Shown: in pieces, positions 9,153-18,494 of the stretch
How positions within the stretch are numbered: the first letter of the stretch is position 1
Layout: each line of letters starts with the position of its first letter
Assembly (NCBI GenBank): GCA_027366525.1
Contig: DAHXKG010000010.1
Span: forward strand, 7,808 to 71,807
Length of the DNA stretch: 64,000 nucleotides
Direction: 5' to 3'
Origin: a candidate division FCPU426 bacterium
GTDB taxonomy: Bacteria; Oederibacteriota; Muellerivitia; Muellerivitales; DAHXKG01
Translations under genes and position numbers: made by a program
Notes under the pieces: model-generated
Database searches by the model: none
What the model was told of the DNA's origin: nothing
The model's input: the letters and a program-made list of their open reading frames with translations, nothing else

Positions 9153-9674
9153 TTAATTAACAGTTACAGCTCCTGCCATTCCCGTACAACTTGTTGAACA
9201 ACTCGTTGTGCAACTAGAGTGAACACCACAATGGAAATAATAAACTCCACTCGCATTAAACTGTAAACAAGGCGATGCACCACTACCATAGGTCGTACAA
9301 TTGGCACCTGAAGCATTAGTAATAATCAATGTATGAATACTAGCATATTGAAAGTCAATAGAATCACTTACTGGAATCGAAGCACCTAAAAAAGCATTAC
9401 CTACATTTACAGTTACTCCAGAAGGATAGGGACCCGTCGCAGTATAACTATAATAATATCCATTCGTTGAGTTGCTCGCTACAGTAATCGTTAAAACACA
9501 ATTGGCCTCTCCACCTACATTTGAAATGGAAACTGGATTCGTCCCCCCGGGAGTCGATGTTGGATAATAGCTAGGAGACGTGTAATTACTACCTCCTGAA
9601 GAACGTTGGCAACCCCAAACTACTGCACCTACCACTCCTAATAACATTGCCCACCCAATAATTGTCTTTTTCAT
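9153..9674 (-). CDS. Blue-copper (cupredoxin-like) lipoprotein
   Basis: 173 residues. Lipoprotein signal with lipobox VVWGC, then a Ser/Pro/Thr spacer. The domain from about residue 50 has plastocyanin-type features: VTVNVGNAF, a candidate upstream ligand in SIHTLII, then YYFHCGVH and TGMAGAVTVN. Cys, His and Met of the last two motifs are the usual type-1 copper ligands. The His-Met stretch is unusually long, with three extra Cys. It likely carries electrons on the periplasmic side and is encoded immediately upstream of the heme-motif barrel. AGGGAG-like sequence precedes the ATG. Confidence 0.75.
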   Translation of the reverse strand: MKKTIIGWAMLLGVVGAVVWGCQRSSGGSNYTSPSYYPTSTPGGTNPVSISNVGGEANCVLTITVASNSTNGYYYSYTATGPYPSGVTVNVGNAFLGASIPVSDSIDFQYASIHTLIITNASGANCTTYGSGASPCLQFNASGVYYFHCGVHSSCTTSCSTSCTGMAGAVTVN

Positions 9675-10349
9675 ATCCTTATACTCCCTTATCTATGATA
9701 AAAATCATAGATTAAAATCATAAAAAAAGAATACCATTATTCTTAAGAGAATCAAGCTATCCTATAAAATTATTTTTATTTATAAATTCGTTATTTATTA
9801 AGGAAAAGTGCCCTCATGTCATTCAATTTCAGTATATATCCTAGCTCAATCTTGATTTCTACTTTTCTTTAAAATCATTCCTCCTGCTGGAAACGAACCT
9901 CCTATTCGTTTCCAATAGTAAATTTTTAAAAAAATTGGGAAATTTCTTTAAAATAAATTCCATTTTGAACTTTTGCTTTATCCTATTCATGTTTCCAAGG
10001 TGATTTTTACAATTACTTCTTCCTTGTTTCATTTTGGAAATGACTAGAATACCTTTACTTATCAAAAATACGAGAATAGTAATTCGAAGATTGCTTAGAT
10101 CAAGTACTTCAAAGATTTGGAAAGGAAATACTCGACTTAAACGTTTAGTAATTGTCCTCACGTCGAACAAATCGATATTCCAAGAGATAACTAAAAGAAA
10201 TTTCTGAACTTCAACCTCTAGTGCTGAATGATCTTGGTGTTCATCAATGCCTTTCAAAGGTCGCAAAGAAAGGGTGGCTTAATGTTAACTCTGCGAAGAA
10301 ACATCTAGCGCTTTTATCCTAAGATCGGCCCGCCCAATGATCCTTCACT
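9675..10349. other. Gap with no convincing gene
   Basis: About 675 bases. A 135-codon open frame on the minus strand (9859-10266) is rich in Phe, Ile, Lys and Arg, with no signature I recognise and no good ribosome site. I treat it as noncoding or as the remains of a decayed gene. The promoter of the copper/heme pair should lie just upstream of 9674. Confidence 0.4.
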
Positions 10350-11111
10350 TTAGGATGCAATGACAACAACACGATTTTCCTGTTCTGGAGCCATCACCGA
10401 TTGGTCCAAATGATCAATGCGTGTCAATACGACTCTTGAAAATCCTTCGGTATGAAGCAGCGATAAAAGTTGATTCATGGGTATACTATAATTAACGATC
10501 CAGGTATCAAACCGATCTTGATTTAAGTGGCCTTCTAAATGCATTGTAGCCTTTCCTTGCTGCACATCAAAAAACCTTTCAATGGTAATCGCATCTTCTT
10601 GAAAAACAGCAGTTTCCTTAGTATTCCAATCTTGGAGTCCTTGAAGTGTGTGAAAATCAAATATAAAAAAACCTCCCTCTTTTAAAATCGCTCTCACATG
10701 CCGAAAGCACTGCGGCAATTTTTCTTCTGTTTCTAAATGATTCATACTGTTATAGGTTGAAAAAACCCCGTCAACTGTTTGGTTTAATTCCATCGATGCC
10801 ATATCATTTTGAATCAACTGTAATTGACCCATTAACCAAAAATGCCAGCAACGCTGTTGTGTTAAAACAATCATCTCTGGAGCATTATCAATCCCTATCA
10901 TTTTAAATCCCGAAGATAAAAAGTGTAATATCAACCGACCACTTCCACATCCTACATCCAAGAGAGTTCGATCCGAATTTTTCAGCTTGGGGGAATAAAA
11001 AAATTTTAAAAGCAATGGAGATATTTTTTCAGAATATCCACCGAAATATTGGTCATAAAAGTTGGAAAATACTGCGTCATATGAAATCAATGGATGAATT
11101 ACATGACTCAT
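10350..11111 (-). CDS. Class I SAM-dependent methyltransferase
   Basis: 253 residues. The SAM-binding loop LLDVGCGSGRLILHF (about 50-64), the acidic end of strand 2 (MIGIDNAPEMI), and DGVFSTYNSMNHL in motif IV place it in the UbiE/Methyltransf_25-like group. The substrate cannot be told from the sequence. No genomic neighbour suggests a pathway. The length is complete for the family. Confidence 0.85.
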   Translation of the reverse strand: MSHVIHPLISYDAVFSNFYDQYFGGYSEKISPLLLKFFYSPKLKNSDRTLLDVGCGSGRLILHFLSSGFKMIGIDNAPEMIVLTQQRCWHFWLMGQLQLIQNDMASMELNQTVDGVFSTYNSMNHLETEEKLPQCFRHVRAILKEGGFFIFDFHTLQGLQDWNTKETAVFQEDAITIERFFDVQQGKATMHLEGHLNQDRFDTWIVNYSIPMNQLLSLLHTEGFSRVVLTRIDHLDQSVMAPEQENRVVVIAS

Positions 11112-11391
11112 AATGCACTTCTTTTATAAAGATATTCAATCTCACCGATTTTCTAACGTGTTTATTGTAGCATGAAAACAATGAGATCCTTCCAATTTAT
11201 TGGTCATCGACTAATCTGCATCATAACTATTGTGAGATCTTGAAAATTGCAGATGAGTTTTGGAGCAGGATAAGTTTGTTTTTTATTTTTGCAATTGATT
11301 ATTTAAAAATTACTCAAACCATGTTTTATTTAAGTGTTCTTACTTTATAATTTTAGATCACTTTTGAAAAGCCCTATAGAACTAAAGCATT

Positions 11392-12087
11392 TCAATAAAT
11401 CCATGGAAACAATCTCCACGTATGTAAAACATAATCTTCATATTGTGAACCAAAGTAGTCCTTTAATAATTGCTCCTCTGATTTAATTCGTGAAACAATC
11501 GGTATCAGTACGATGAATGCCATAAAAATCCCAAACCAATTATAAAATACCAAACCCCATCCAAATATGCTGATGATGATCCCTAAATAACTCGGATTTC
11601 GAACCAATCCATAAATACCTTGAGTTTCAAGTGTGTGATTATTCTGAATAGCGACGAGTCCACTAAATCGTTCTTTTAATACAAAAACAGGACCTATGCG
11701 CAATATACATCCCGATGTATATAAAATAATGCCAATCCACGGAATCGCTTGGCCATTGATGATTCCTATACCCAACCGATCCATATAAGCTGGTACGATT
11801 GCAACACCCAGACCAATGAGACTAAAAGCAATAAACACCCAGCGATTTTTACGATCTTCTTTTTGGCCTGAATTTAAATTACCCTCCGTAAATAATGACA
11901 CTAATGTCAGCGCTAATGTGATCATAGCCAAAGCAATTAAAAATCGATGGCTAAAATATACGTTCCATCCTCCAAATGCAAGAATAGATAAACCCAATAG
12001 AATGAAAGCTGACAGAAGCACTATCAAAAAAACTTTCAATTTTTTCATGAGTTTATTTATCTTTAACATTTGTCGATCCATGGGCAA
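11392..12087 (-). CDS. Isoprenylcysteine/phospholipid methyltransferase-like membrane protein
   Basis: 231 residues with about five hydrophobic segments. The C-terminal half has the ICMT/PEMT-type signature: TLETQGIYGLVRNPSYLG, EEQLLKDYFGSQYEDY and RLFPW. This family binds SAM at the membrane and methylates lipid-like or small substrates; the target is unknown. The start is uncertain: the open frame begins with TTG at 12087, but ATGs at 12081, 12069 and 12048 (MKKLKVFL) are possible and none has a strong ribosome site. Confidence 0.75.
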   Translation of the reverse strand: MPMDRQMLKINKLMKKLKVFLIVLLSAFILLGLSILAFGGWNVYFSHRFLIALAMITLALTLVSLFTEGNLNSGQKEDRKNRWVFIAFSLIGLGVAIVPAYMDRLGIGIINGQAIPWIGIILYTSGCILRIGPVFVLKERFSGLVAIQNNHTLETQGIYGLVRNPSYLGIIISIFGWGLVFYNWFGIFMAFIVLIPIVSRIKSEEQLLKDYFGSQYEDYVLHTWRLFPWIY

Positions 12088-12156
12088 TCCATATGCCCTA
12101 AGATTAAAATTGAATTTTTTGAGTAAGGTTATGTATTTAATTAATGATACTTAAAC

Positions 12157-12231
12157 TGGCTCCCCGGGCTGGGCTCGAACCAGCAACCCTCCGGTTAACA
12201 GCCGGATGCTCCACCATTGAGCTACCGGGGA
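12157..12231 (-). tRNA. tRNA-Asn (GTT)
   Basis: On the minus strand the acceptor TCCCCGG pairs with CCGGGGA. Discriminator G and an encoded CCA follow. The anticodon loop CTGTTAA gives GTT. The T-arm GGTTCGAGCC is intact. Confidence 0.97.
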
Positions 12232-12342
12232 ACTGAACATCCTGAATCGAATGCGTTTATTTATAGTTACTCTTCTGGAGAGTGTTAGTTTAAACCACTT
12301 CATTAAAAAGTCAAGACTAGAACGATCCACTCCATTTTAATA

Positions 12343-12813
12343 TTATTCATTTATCCAATGCCCTAATTGTTGAATAATTTTCCATTCTTTTTCCCCCACA
12401 GGTTGAACTGATAATCTTGGCATTCGAAATAGCATCATATTTTTTAAATCTTTACATTCTTTTAAATTTTTTAATGAAATAATTGGACGACATTCTTTTA
12501 CATATTGAACATCCACCATATACCATTTTGGATTTTGAGAATCACTTTGGGGATCAAAATGTATATTTTGAGGATCAAAGGCCGTAAAATCCGGATATCC
12601 TTCACGCACAATCTGGCCTTGTGCAACAATTCCACTTGGATGGGAATTGCTATAATAAAAAAACATTTGGTCCCCTTTTTTCATCGTATCTCTCATAAAA
12701 TTGCGAGCCATAAAATTTCGAACTCCATCCCAATAAGTCACTTTTTCTTTTTTCCAAGTTTCCAAAGAATAAGCTTCCGGTTCGACCTTCATTAACCAAT
12801 AATTTTGATTCAT
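12343..12813 (-). CDS. EVE domain protein
   Basis: 156 residues. Signature elements YWLMKVEPEAYS, YWDGVRNFMARNFMRDTMKKGDQMFFYYSN and GIVAQGQIV identify an EVE domain of the PUA-like superfamily, thought to bind modified bases in nucleic acid. The protein is a single domain of normal length. I choose ATG 12813 (MNQNYWLMKV) because AGGG lies just upstream and EVE proteins begin at this point; the frame is open to 12846. It stands alone. Confidence 0.9.
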   Translation of the reverse strand: MNQNYWLMKVEPEAYSLETWKKEKVTYWDGVRNFMARNFMRDTMKKGDQMFFYYSNSHPSGIVAQGQIVREGYPDFTAFDPQNIHFDPQSDSQNPKWYMVDVQYVKECRPIISLKNLKECKDLKNMMLFRMPRLSVQPVGEKEWKIIQQLGHWINE

Positions 12814-12929
12814 TTGATCCCTAATTTTTATATTAATTTTGAGCATTTTAAGTTTAAGTTAAAAATTATCTATATTTGTATCCATCCACATTTTTAAAAT
12901 CAATAAAATTAACACATAGCCTAAATCTA

Positions 12930-15191
12930 TTATCGAAGAATCATCAATTTCCCGATTGCCCGTCCATGTGGTGTAGATACAACTAGATAATAAATTCCAT
13001 TAGCCAGATTCATTGATTGTAAGTTTTGCATGGAAATTTCCAAGGTTTGACTTCCAATTCCAAACGGTCCTTCCGTGGATTCAAACACCTGTCGATACGC
13101 TGTTGTATAAATGCGCAGGGTAACAAAAGGCATCGATTGATTGAGAACCACATGAATTCGAATTATTCCTGTTCCATTGTAGGGATTAGGATAGGGAATC
13201 GGCGTAGAAATCGGGACACTTGGGAGAATAAGAACAGATGTTGGCGTAGGTGTCGCGGATAATATTTCTAGGGGCGTTGGAGTTATCGTGGGTGTACTCG
13301 TTATCGTGGGTGTCCATGTCATTGTAATTGTATTAGTCGGTGTTGGTGTCGTGGTTTGCGTCTCGGTTGGAGTCGGAGTGTTTGTTCTTGTAGCCGTCCA
13401 TGTAGGAATATTGGTTAAAGTCGGCGTAAATGTCATGGTTGGAACGGAAGTTTCAGTTGATGTTACTGTGAGTGTCGGTGTAGCCGTTACCGTTTCTGTG
13501 GGTGTAGAAGATTCCGTTGCTGTTGGGGTATTGGTTAACGTGATTGTAAAGGTTGCGGTCGCCGTACTCGTAGCGGTCGATGTATACGTATTTGTTGTTG
13601 TTGGGGTTATTGTCATTGTAGGAGTAATCGTTGTCGTGGATGTTGGTGTATAGGTAAATGTGGAAGTCGACGTGGGTGTCAATGTTGGAGTATTTGTTGA
13701 GGTCCATGTTGCGGTTGGTGTATTCGTTGCCGTGGGAGTAGGCGTTGCAGTTACGGTTGCCGTTGAGGTGGGAGTTGACGTTAAGGTCCATGTTACTGTT
13801 GGCGTATTCGTTGCCGTCGAGGTGGGCGTTGCAGTTATGGTTGCCGTCGAGGTAGAAGTTGAAGTTAAGGTCCATGTCGCCGTTGCGGTAAGAACAGGCG
13901 TTAATGTTCCTGTAGGAGTCATCGTAATCGTAAAGGTCGGTGTTGGTAATGGAAGAAGATTATAATCTAAAAAATTATCACTCAACATCAATAAGGACAT
14001 GACGGTCCACGATTCAGTATAGTAGGTTCCGCCTGTCAATAATTGAAGGGATGACAAATCTGTAAATGTGTCATTAACATACGATTGATATGTGCTACTG
14101 ATTTGTGCTCCGACACCCGCTGGCCCAACGAAAGCAGCCGATTGAATAGTCGCGCTAGCTCCTGTTTGATATTGCGGATCCGGAGTTCCGTTCAAGTTAT
14201 ACCCATCGACAATACTAACTGCACCTACACCTGAAAAAAAATTACTCGTGTCAGTGAGGTATGTTAAGGCCTGACTATTGCCAAAAAAAAGATAATCTTC
14301 TGCAATTCGAAATGGAGTTCGGCATGCATCATATTGATAGTTCGTATATGCTGTCGTGATAACCCCGGCAATCGATACACCAGACGAAGTACACCAAGCC
14401 GAGTCCAGACCATTATTAGCATTACCATAGCCTTGATTCAAATTATTCTCCAAAATCGTATAGCACTCGGCTCCAACTGAAACCCAGCCGTTATTGCCAG
14501 TCGCTTTGGCAAATTCCTGATAATAGGCTGGATCAAAATAAGACGGATTGGTTTCCGAACTCCCTCCAAATCCATCTCCTGGTTTTAGAACATAATCCGA
14601 CGTTTCTACTTCAGTATTATAGATATCATTAATTTGAGTAATGGCATTATTCAAATAGGTTCCTGTAATCGTTCGAGTTCCTTGTCCTCCCCATTGACGT
14701 TGGGCCATTAATAGTGCCCAAGCCATATCCTCATCGGCGTCTGTCGCCGCACCTGTTCCGCCGGTGGTATCGTTGCTGTAGATATACCAATTCATGAGTC
14801 CATTGCCATCTAAGTTTTGTTGTTCATATTTCCATAAATTATCAAATAAATATTCATCATTCATGTAAACAGCAATAATCATCCCATATCCTATCCCCTC
14901 GGACACTGTCGAATCAACTTGTAGACCAGGCTCATTCGGACGTTGAACGCGTAAATATCCGCCCGCACCTGCCGTCGTTACACAAGCGCTATACCACTGT
15001 TCATAGGCGGCTTCAACGGTATTATTATTGTAATTCGTAGCATAAATTCCATACGCATTGGCTTTATTTTGAGGGAACGGGAAATTAGCGGGTCCATAGT
15101 TGACAATGGAAGCTCCTTGAGCCTGGAAAGCGAGCCCACTTAATAATAAGCTTAGACTCAATAGCCATTTGCGTTGAGTAAAAAGAATCAA
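12930..15191 (-). CDS. Secreted GH8 endoglucanase with Thr/Pro linker and sorting-type domain
   Basis: 753 residues. Signal peptide 1-26 (ending FQAQG). The catalytic region (about 45-415) has GH8 hallmarks: [14 protein letters not shown] (97-110, Glu98 the likely acid) and [13 protein letters not shown] (149-161, containing the conserved Asp residues), with [18 protein letters not shown] further on. Family 8 enzymes cut beta-1,4 links in cellulose, lichenan, xylan or chitosan; I cannot set which. The linker (about 420-665) is Thr/Pro/Ser/Ala with 84-base repeats. The C-terminal domain (about 670-753) has [17 protein letters not shown] and [10 protein letters not shown], homologous to the end of the protein encoded at 2.5-4.0 kb. 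Possibly in one unit with the beta-barrel gene downstream of its start region. Confidence 0.9.
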   Translation of the reverse strand: MILFTQRKWLLSLSLLLSGLAFQAQGASIVNYGPANFPFPQNKANAYGIYATNYNNNTVEAAYEQWYSACVTTAGAGGYLRVQRPNEPGLQVDSTVSEGIGYGMIIAVYMNDEYLFDNLWKYEQQNLDGNGLMNWYIYSNDTTGGTGAATDADEDMAWALLMAQRQWGGQGTRTITGTYLNNAITQINDIYNTEVETSDYVLKPGDGFGGSSETNPSYFDPAYYQEFAKATGNNGWVSVGAECYTILENNLNQGYGNANNGLDSAWCTSSGVSIAGVITTAYTNYQYDACRTPFRIAEDYLFFGNSQALTYLTDTSNFFSGVGAVSIVDGYNLNGTPDPQYQTGASATIQSAAFVGPAGVGAQISSTYQSYVNDTFTDLSSLQLLTGGTYYTESWTVMSLLMLSDNFLDYNLLPLPTPTFTITMTPTGTLTPVLTATATWTLTSTSTSTATITATPTSTATNTPTVTWTLTSTPTSTATVTATPTPTATNTPTATWTSTNTPTLTPTSTSTFTYTPTSTTTITPTMTITPTTTNTYTSTATSTATATFTITLTNTPTATESSTPTETVTATPTLTVTSTETSVPTMTFTPTLTNIPTWTATRTNTPTPTETQTTTPTPTNTITMTWTPTITSTPTITPTPLEILSATPTPTSVLILPSVPISTPIPYPNPYNGTGIIRIHVVLNQSMPFVTLRIYTTAYRQVFESTEGPFGIGSQTLEISMQNLQSMNLANGIYYLVVSTPHGRAIGKLMILR
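13700..13880 (-). repeat. 84-bp tandem repeats in the GH8 linker
   Basis: TTAAGGTCCA (plus-strand reading) recurs at 13781 and 13865, 84 bases apart. The unit encodes 28 residues of the form [20 protein letters not shown] and onward. More diverged Thr/Pro codon runs extend on both sides, about 13250-13930. Confidence 0.8.
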
Positions 15192-15304
15192 TGATCTATC
15201 CTTGAAAATATAAAGACTACACCACTAATTTTAACGCATTTTTTCTAAAACTTAATAAGACTGAAATCTTTTTTTTAAAAAAAATTCGACTTTAAACGAT
15301 TTCC

Positions 15305-16135
15305 TTATTGCCATGAAAAGCTTGCTTTTAAATTTGCGCCTACTTCGTTGGTTTCACTTGATGGCTCATAAAGTAAATAATCTTTTCCATTAAGTAACCC
15401 TAGACCAACTTCAGATTGATTGAAATACCAATGTGAATAAAATCCAGTGACATCGAAAGAAAATGATGGGCTATGCCAAATCGATATTGGAATAGACACT
15501 CGATAGTTATACGCATTACCTCGCGTTAATGTTAACCCATCACCGATAATGATATTAAGAACTCTCGCACTTGGCGACCACCTCCCTGAAATTCTGAATC
15601 CTATTGGAAAAAATTTTTTAAAAGGTTTGAAAACGGTTCCCATTCCAACATACGCGTTATTGTACTCTTCCATGCCTCCGCGGTCCCAATATCGATCTCC
15701 CAAAATTAAATTTTCCTGAATTAAACCCCAGGTACCTAAATATTGCTCGATCCCAGTCTGAAATTCCAATTTAAGAATATTATTTAAATTCCAAAAGGTG
15801 CTGGGTTGATTACTTAAAATGTAAAATCCTACATACCGAAGATATTCACTGATATAAGAAAAAAGAATCGTTTGATTCCATTGCCCGATTCCTTTTATAA
15901 AAATCGATGATTGGCGCGTGAATTGAATTCCATTCATCCATCCCGATTCATGATCGCCAATGGCTTCCGCGTAATTCATAGAATATCCAACATAACTAAC
16001 TGAAAATCTTATAGGCGATGACGACTGGATGAACTCAGCGTGTGCGGTGGAAATAAAGCTTCCCCATCCCAACAGTTGAACCATGAAAAGGCATAACCAT
16101 AAACGACTTTTAGATTGAGCTGATAAAGAATTCAA
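15305..16135 (-). CDS. Outer-membrane beta-barrel-like protein of unknown function
   Basis: 276 residues with a clear signal peptide (about 1-33, ending AHA). The rest alternates aromatic and polar residues in short strands (RFSVSYVGYSMNY, NQTILFSYISEYL, SFSFDVTGFYSHWYF), ending LKASFSWQ. No catalytic motif is visible. It resembles small barrels of the lipid-A-modifying or DUF-type families in pattern only, and I do not assign it. It sits upstream of the GH8 gene in the same direction, about 110 bases away, so a joint role at the surface is possible. Confidence 0.6.
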   Translation of the reverse strand: MNSLSAQSKSRLWLCLFMVQLLGWGSFISTAHAEFIQSSSPIRFSVSYVGYSMNYAEAIGDHESGWMNGIQFTRQSSIFIKGIGQWNQTILFSYISEYLRYVGFYILSNQPSTFWNLNNILKLEFQTGIEQYLGTWGLIQENLILGDRYWDRGGMEEYNNAYVGMGTVFKPFKKFFPIGFRISGRWSPSARVLNIIIGDGLTLTRGNAYNYRVSIPISIWHSPSFSFDVTGFYSHWYFNQSEVGLGLLNGKDYLLYEPSSETNEVGANLKASFSWQ

Positions 16136-16316
16136 GAAATATTTATACCCAAAAATTTCCAGTTAAAATAGTACTGCTTTAGGCTTCTATCAATATTGCA
16201 TAGCTTCCTACCTCAAACCAGCTTGCCCTACCTATGCATCCTAAATCTTCCAAATTAAAAATTCACTCTTAACTAACTATAGCATGCACCACCTAGAATA
16301 AAGCTGCGAGCTATAT

Positions 16317-16490
16317 TTAAGATTTTTGATAACTAAAAATATACCACACAATCCACCCGATAACAGGTAAAACAAAAATCAATAAACTCCAAAGGACTTT
16401 GTTTTCCACCGTTGCCTTCCCCTTAATAATCGTAATCCATGCCCAAATATCGGCAATTAACACTATAACACCTAAAAAACCTGAAATCAT
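16317..16490 (-). CDS. Short PLDc_N-like membrane protein (57 residues)
   Basis: A short frame starting ATG at 16490 with GGAG seven bases upstream and ending TAA at 16317. It encodes two hydrophobic helices around a turn: SGFLGVIVLIADIWAWIT, then KVLWSLLIFVLPVIGWIVWY. The DIWAWI...KVLW...LPVIGWIVWY pattern is that of the phospholipase-D-nuclease N-terminal (PLDc_N) module that often occurs alone as a small membrane protein. Function unknown. It precedes the beta-barrel gene in the same direction. Confidence 0.8.
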   Translation of the reverse strand: MISGFLGVIVLIADIWAWITIIKGKATVENKVLWSLLIFVLPVIGWIVWYIFSYQKS

Positions 16491-16525
16491 TTAACACTCC
16501 TTCAAAATTAAAAATAGTTTTAAAA

Positions 16526-17512
16526 TCAATACGCTCCTCGGATATGCATTTCAACTCGCTCCTGATAAAATCGTTCCAAAATCTGATGCAATTGACCTGA
16601 TAAAGGCATCAATTCACTAGCACGCACATTTTCAACCGCTTGAGTCGCATTTTTAGCTCCAGGAATTACGGTGGTTACTGCTTCAAAGTCCAAGCACCAT
16701 CGAAGCGCCATCTGTGCCAAAGTCCATCCTTGAGGAATGTGTTGTTTTAAGAATTCTGTGAGTTCGATCCCTTTTTCAAAGGGAATCCCTGAAAAAGTTT
16801 CTCCGACATTAAAAGCTTGTCCATCGCGATTATACTGCCGATGATCCTGAGGTTCAAATCGGGTGGTGTGAGTCATTTTCCCTGATAAGATCCCGCTCGA
16901 TAACGGTAACCGCACGATAAGAGCTACTTTTTTATCTTGGGCTTTTTTAAAAAATTTCTGGATTGGTTTTTGACGAAAAACATTAAAAATCACTTGAAGG
17001 GAAGCCAACCCATCGACATGATCTAAACAATATTCGGCTTCTGAGGTCGTTTCAACACTCACGCCAAAATAGTTAATTTTCCCTTCTTTTTGTAGGCGGT
17101 GCAACCAATCAAATACTTCTCCACTTCGGATATAGTCAAATGGGATACAATGAAGTTGAGTTAAATCTAACCTACTCACGCCTAATCGTTTTAATGAATT
17201 CTCTGTGTGTTGTCGAAAATGATCCCATGTATAATTTTCAGCGCCCCCCGGAATCGGAAATCGTCCAATTTTTGTAGCAACAAATATTTTTTCTTTGGAA
17301 TTTTTTAAAAATTTCCCAATGATACTTTCACTTCGACCATTTCCATATACATCCGCCGTATCAAAAAAATTTACTCCTCTTTGAACTGCCGCTTGAAGTG
17401 TTTCTAAAGCCTGCGTTTCACTCACTGATCCCCAATCACCTCCAAATTGCCAGGTCCCGACTCCGATTTCGCTAATCGTTTCTGTTGAATGATCAAAACA
17501 TCGATACTTCAT
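16526..17512 (-). CDS. Aldo/keto reductase
   Basis: 328 residues, an NADPH-dependent oxidoreductase with a TIM-barrel fold. The catalytic tetrad can be read as Asp/Tyr in FFDTADVYGNGRSE, Lys in FVATKIGRF and His in LTQLHCIPF. The C-terminal cofactor region includes TTVIPGAKNATQAVEN. It belongs to the YajO/Tas-like general AKR group; substrate unknown. It ends just after the recR start region with the same orientation (17512 to 17531 upstream), so it is probably the last gene of the dnaX-ybaB-recR unit. Confidence 0.92.
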   Translation of the reverse strand: MKYRCFDHSTETISEIGVGTWQFGGDWGSVSETQALETLQAAVQRGVNFFDTADVYGNGRSESIIGKFLKNSKEKIFVATKIGRFPIPGGAENYTWDHFRQHTENSLKRLGVSRLDLTQLHCIPFDYIRSGEVFDWLHRLQKEGKINYFGVSVETTSEAEYCLDHVDGLASLQVIFNVFRQKPIQKFFKKAQDKKVALIVRLPLSSGILSGKMTHTTRFEPQDHRQYNRDGQAFNVGETFSGIPFEKGIELTEFLKQHIPQGWTLAQMALRWCLDFEAVTTVIPGAKNATQAVENVRASELMPLSGQLHQILERFYQERVEMHIRGAY

Positions 17513-17530
17513 TTTGCACCTCGATAATTT

Positions 17531-18133
17531 TTAGAGCGTTTGACGGCCTTCTAATGATTTCAATAAAGTACTTTCATCGGCATAATCCACATCACCTCCT
17601 GAAGGAAGGCCTCGAGCTATTCGAGTCACTTTGACCGGAAAAGGTTTTAACTGCTGCTGAATGTAAAACGCGGTTGAATCGCCTTCCACAGTGGGATTCG
17701 TCGCCACAATAACCTCTTTCCATTGGGAATTGTTCTGCAGACGTTGAACTAATGCATTCAATGTTAAGTCTTGGGGACCTTTACCTTCCAATGGAGATAG
17801 AACACCGCCTAAAACATGATAAAGACCCTGATACTCATGCGTGCGCTCAAAAGCAACAATATCACTTGGATCTTCAACCACTAAAAGCAAACTAGTATCC
17901 CGTCTAGAGGATTGGCAAATTGTACACAATGCGCCTTCAGATAAATTAAAACAATTTCGACACGGATGAATTTTCGATTTGGCCTCCACTAAGGCTTGAG
18001 CTAAACTGGTGGAAAATTCAACCGGTTTTTTCAAAATATAAAAAGCCAATCGAATCGCTGAGCGTGGACCGATGCCCGGCAATTTTTCAAGTTCAAATAT
18101 TAAGCGTTCAAAGGAAGCTGGATACTCCGACAT
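17531..18133 (-). CDS. recR: Recombination protein RecR
   Basis: 200 residues. RecR loads RecA onto gaps together with RecF/RecO. Helix-hairpin-helix LPGIGPRSAIRLAFYIL (about 14-30), a four-cysteine zinc finger CRNCF...CTIC (57-75), the Toprim region starting LLLVVEDPSDIVAFE, and the C-terminal ARGLPSGGDVDYADE are all present. Twelve bases after ybaB and in the conserved dnaX-ybaB-recR order. Confidence 0.97.
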   Translation of the reverse strand: MSEYPASFERLIFELEKLPGIGPRSAIRLAFYILKKPVEFSTSLAQALVEAKSKIHPCRNCFNLSEGALCTICQSSRRDTSLLLVVEDPSDIVAFERTHEYQGLYHVLGGVLSPLEGKGPQDLTLNALVQRLQNNSQWKEVIVATNPTVEGDSTAFYIQQQLKPFPVKVTRIARGLPSGGDVDYADESTLLKSLEGRQTL

Positions 18134-18145
18134 ATCTTTTCCTGT

Positions 18146-18457
18146 TTAAAAAAGGCCTAGGGATCCTAGTCCACCTGTAATTTTGGACATTTCCGATTTT
18201 AATCGTTCACGCACTAAATCACTCGCTTGATTAAACGCTGCTTGAATCAAAATTTCTAATTGTGATGTTTCAATTGCTTGCAGCATCGAAGGATCAATGG
18301 AAATTTTTTTGACCTCATATTTTCCATTTAAAACCACTTGAACATGTTTCTGACCTGCAAAGCCTTCAAATAATTCCTGACCAACTGTTTCTTGAAGCTG
18401 CTTAACTTGTTCTTGCATCGTCCGAGCTTGACGAAGTAATGACAACATATCAACCAT
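18146..18457 (-). CDS. ybaB: YbaB/EbfC nucleoid-associated protein
   Basis: 103 residues. It shows the family pattern of an N-terminal amphipathic helix (LLRQARTMQEQVKQLQ), a short beta-sheet (VQVVLNGKYEVKKISIDPS) and a second helix (AAFNQASDLVRERLKSEM), ending GGLGSLGLF. These dimeric proteins bind DNA. It lies between dnaX and recR, as in most bacteria, with short spacers. Confidence 0.95.
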   Translation of the reverse strand: MVDMLSLLRQARTMQEQVKQLQETVGQELFEGFAGQKHVQVVLNGKYEVKKISIDPSMLQAIETSQLEILIQAAFNQASDLVRERLKSEMSKITGGLGSLGLF

Positions 18458-18494
18458 GTGTTTTCTCTTTTCTTAACCCATTGCATATTGAGGA

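Noticed and set aside
9859-10266. 135-codon minus-strand frame
   Set aside because: No ribosome site, no motif, odd composition; not listed as a gene.
13288-13965. Long Val/Gly frames opposite the GH8 linker
   Set aside because: Same effect of the Thr/Pro repeat read on the other strand.
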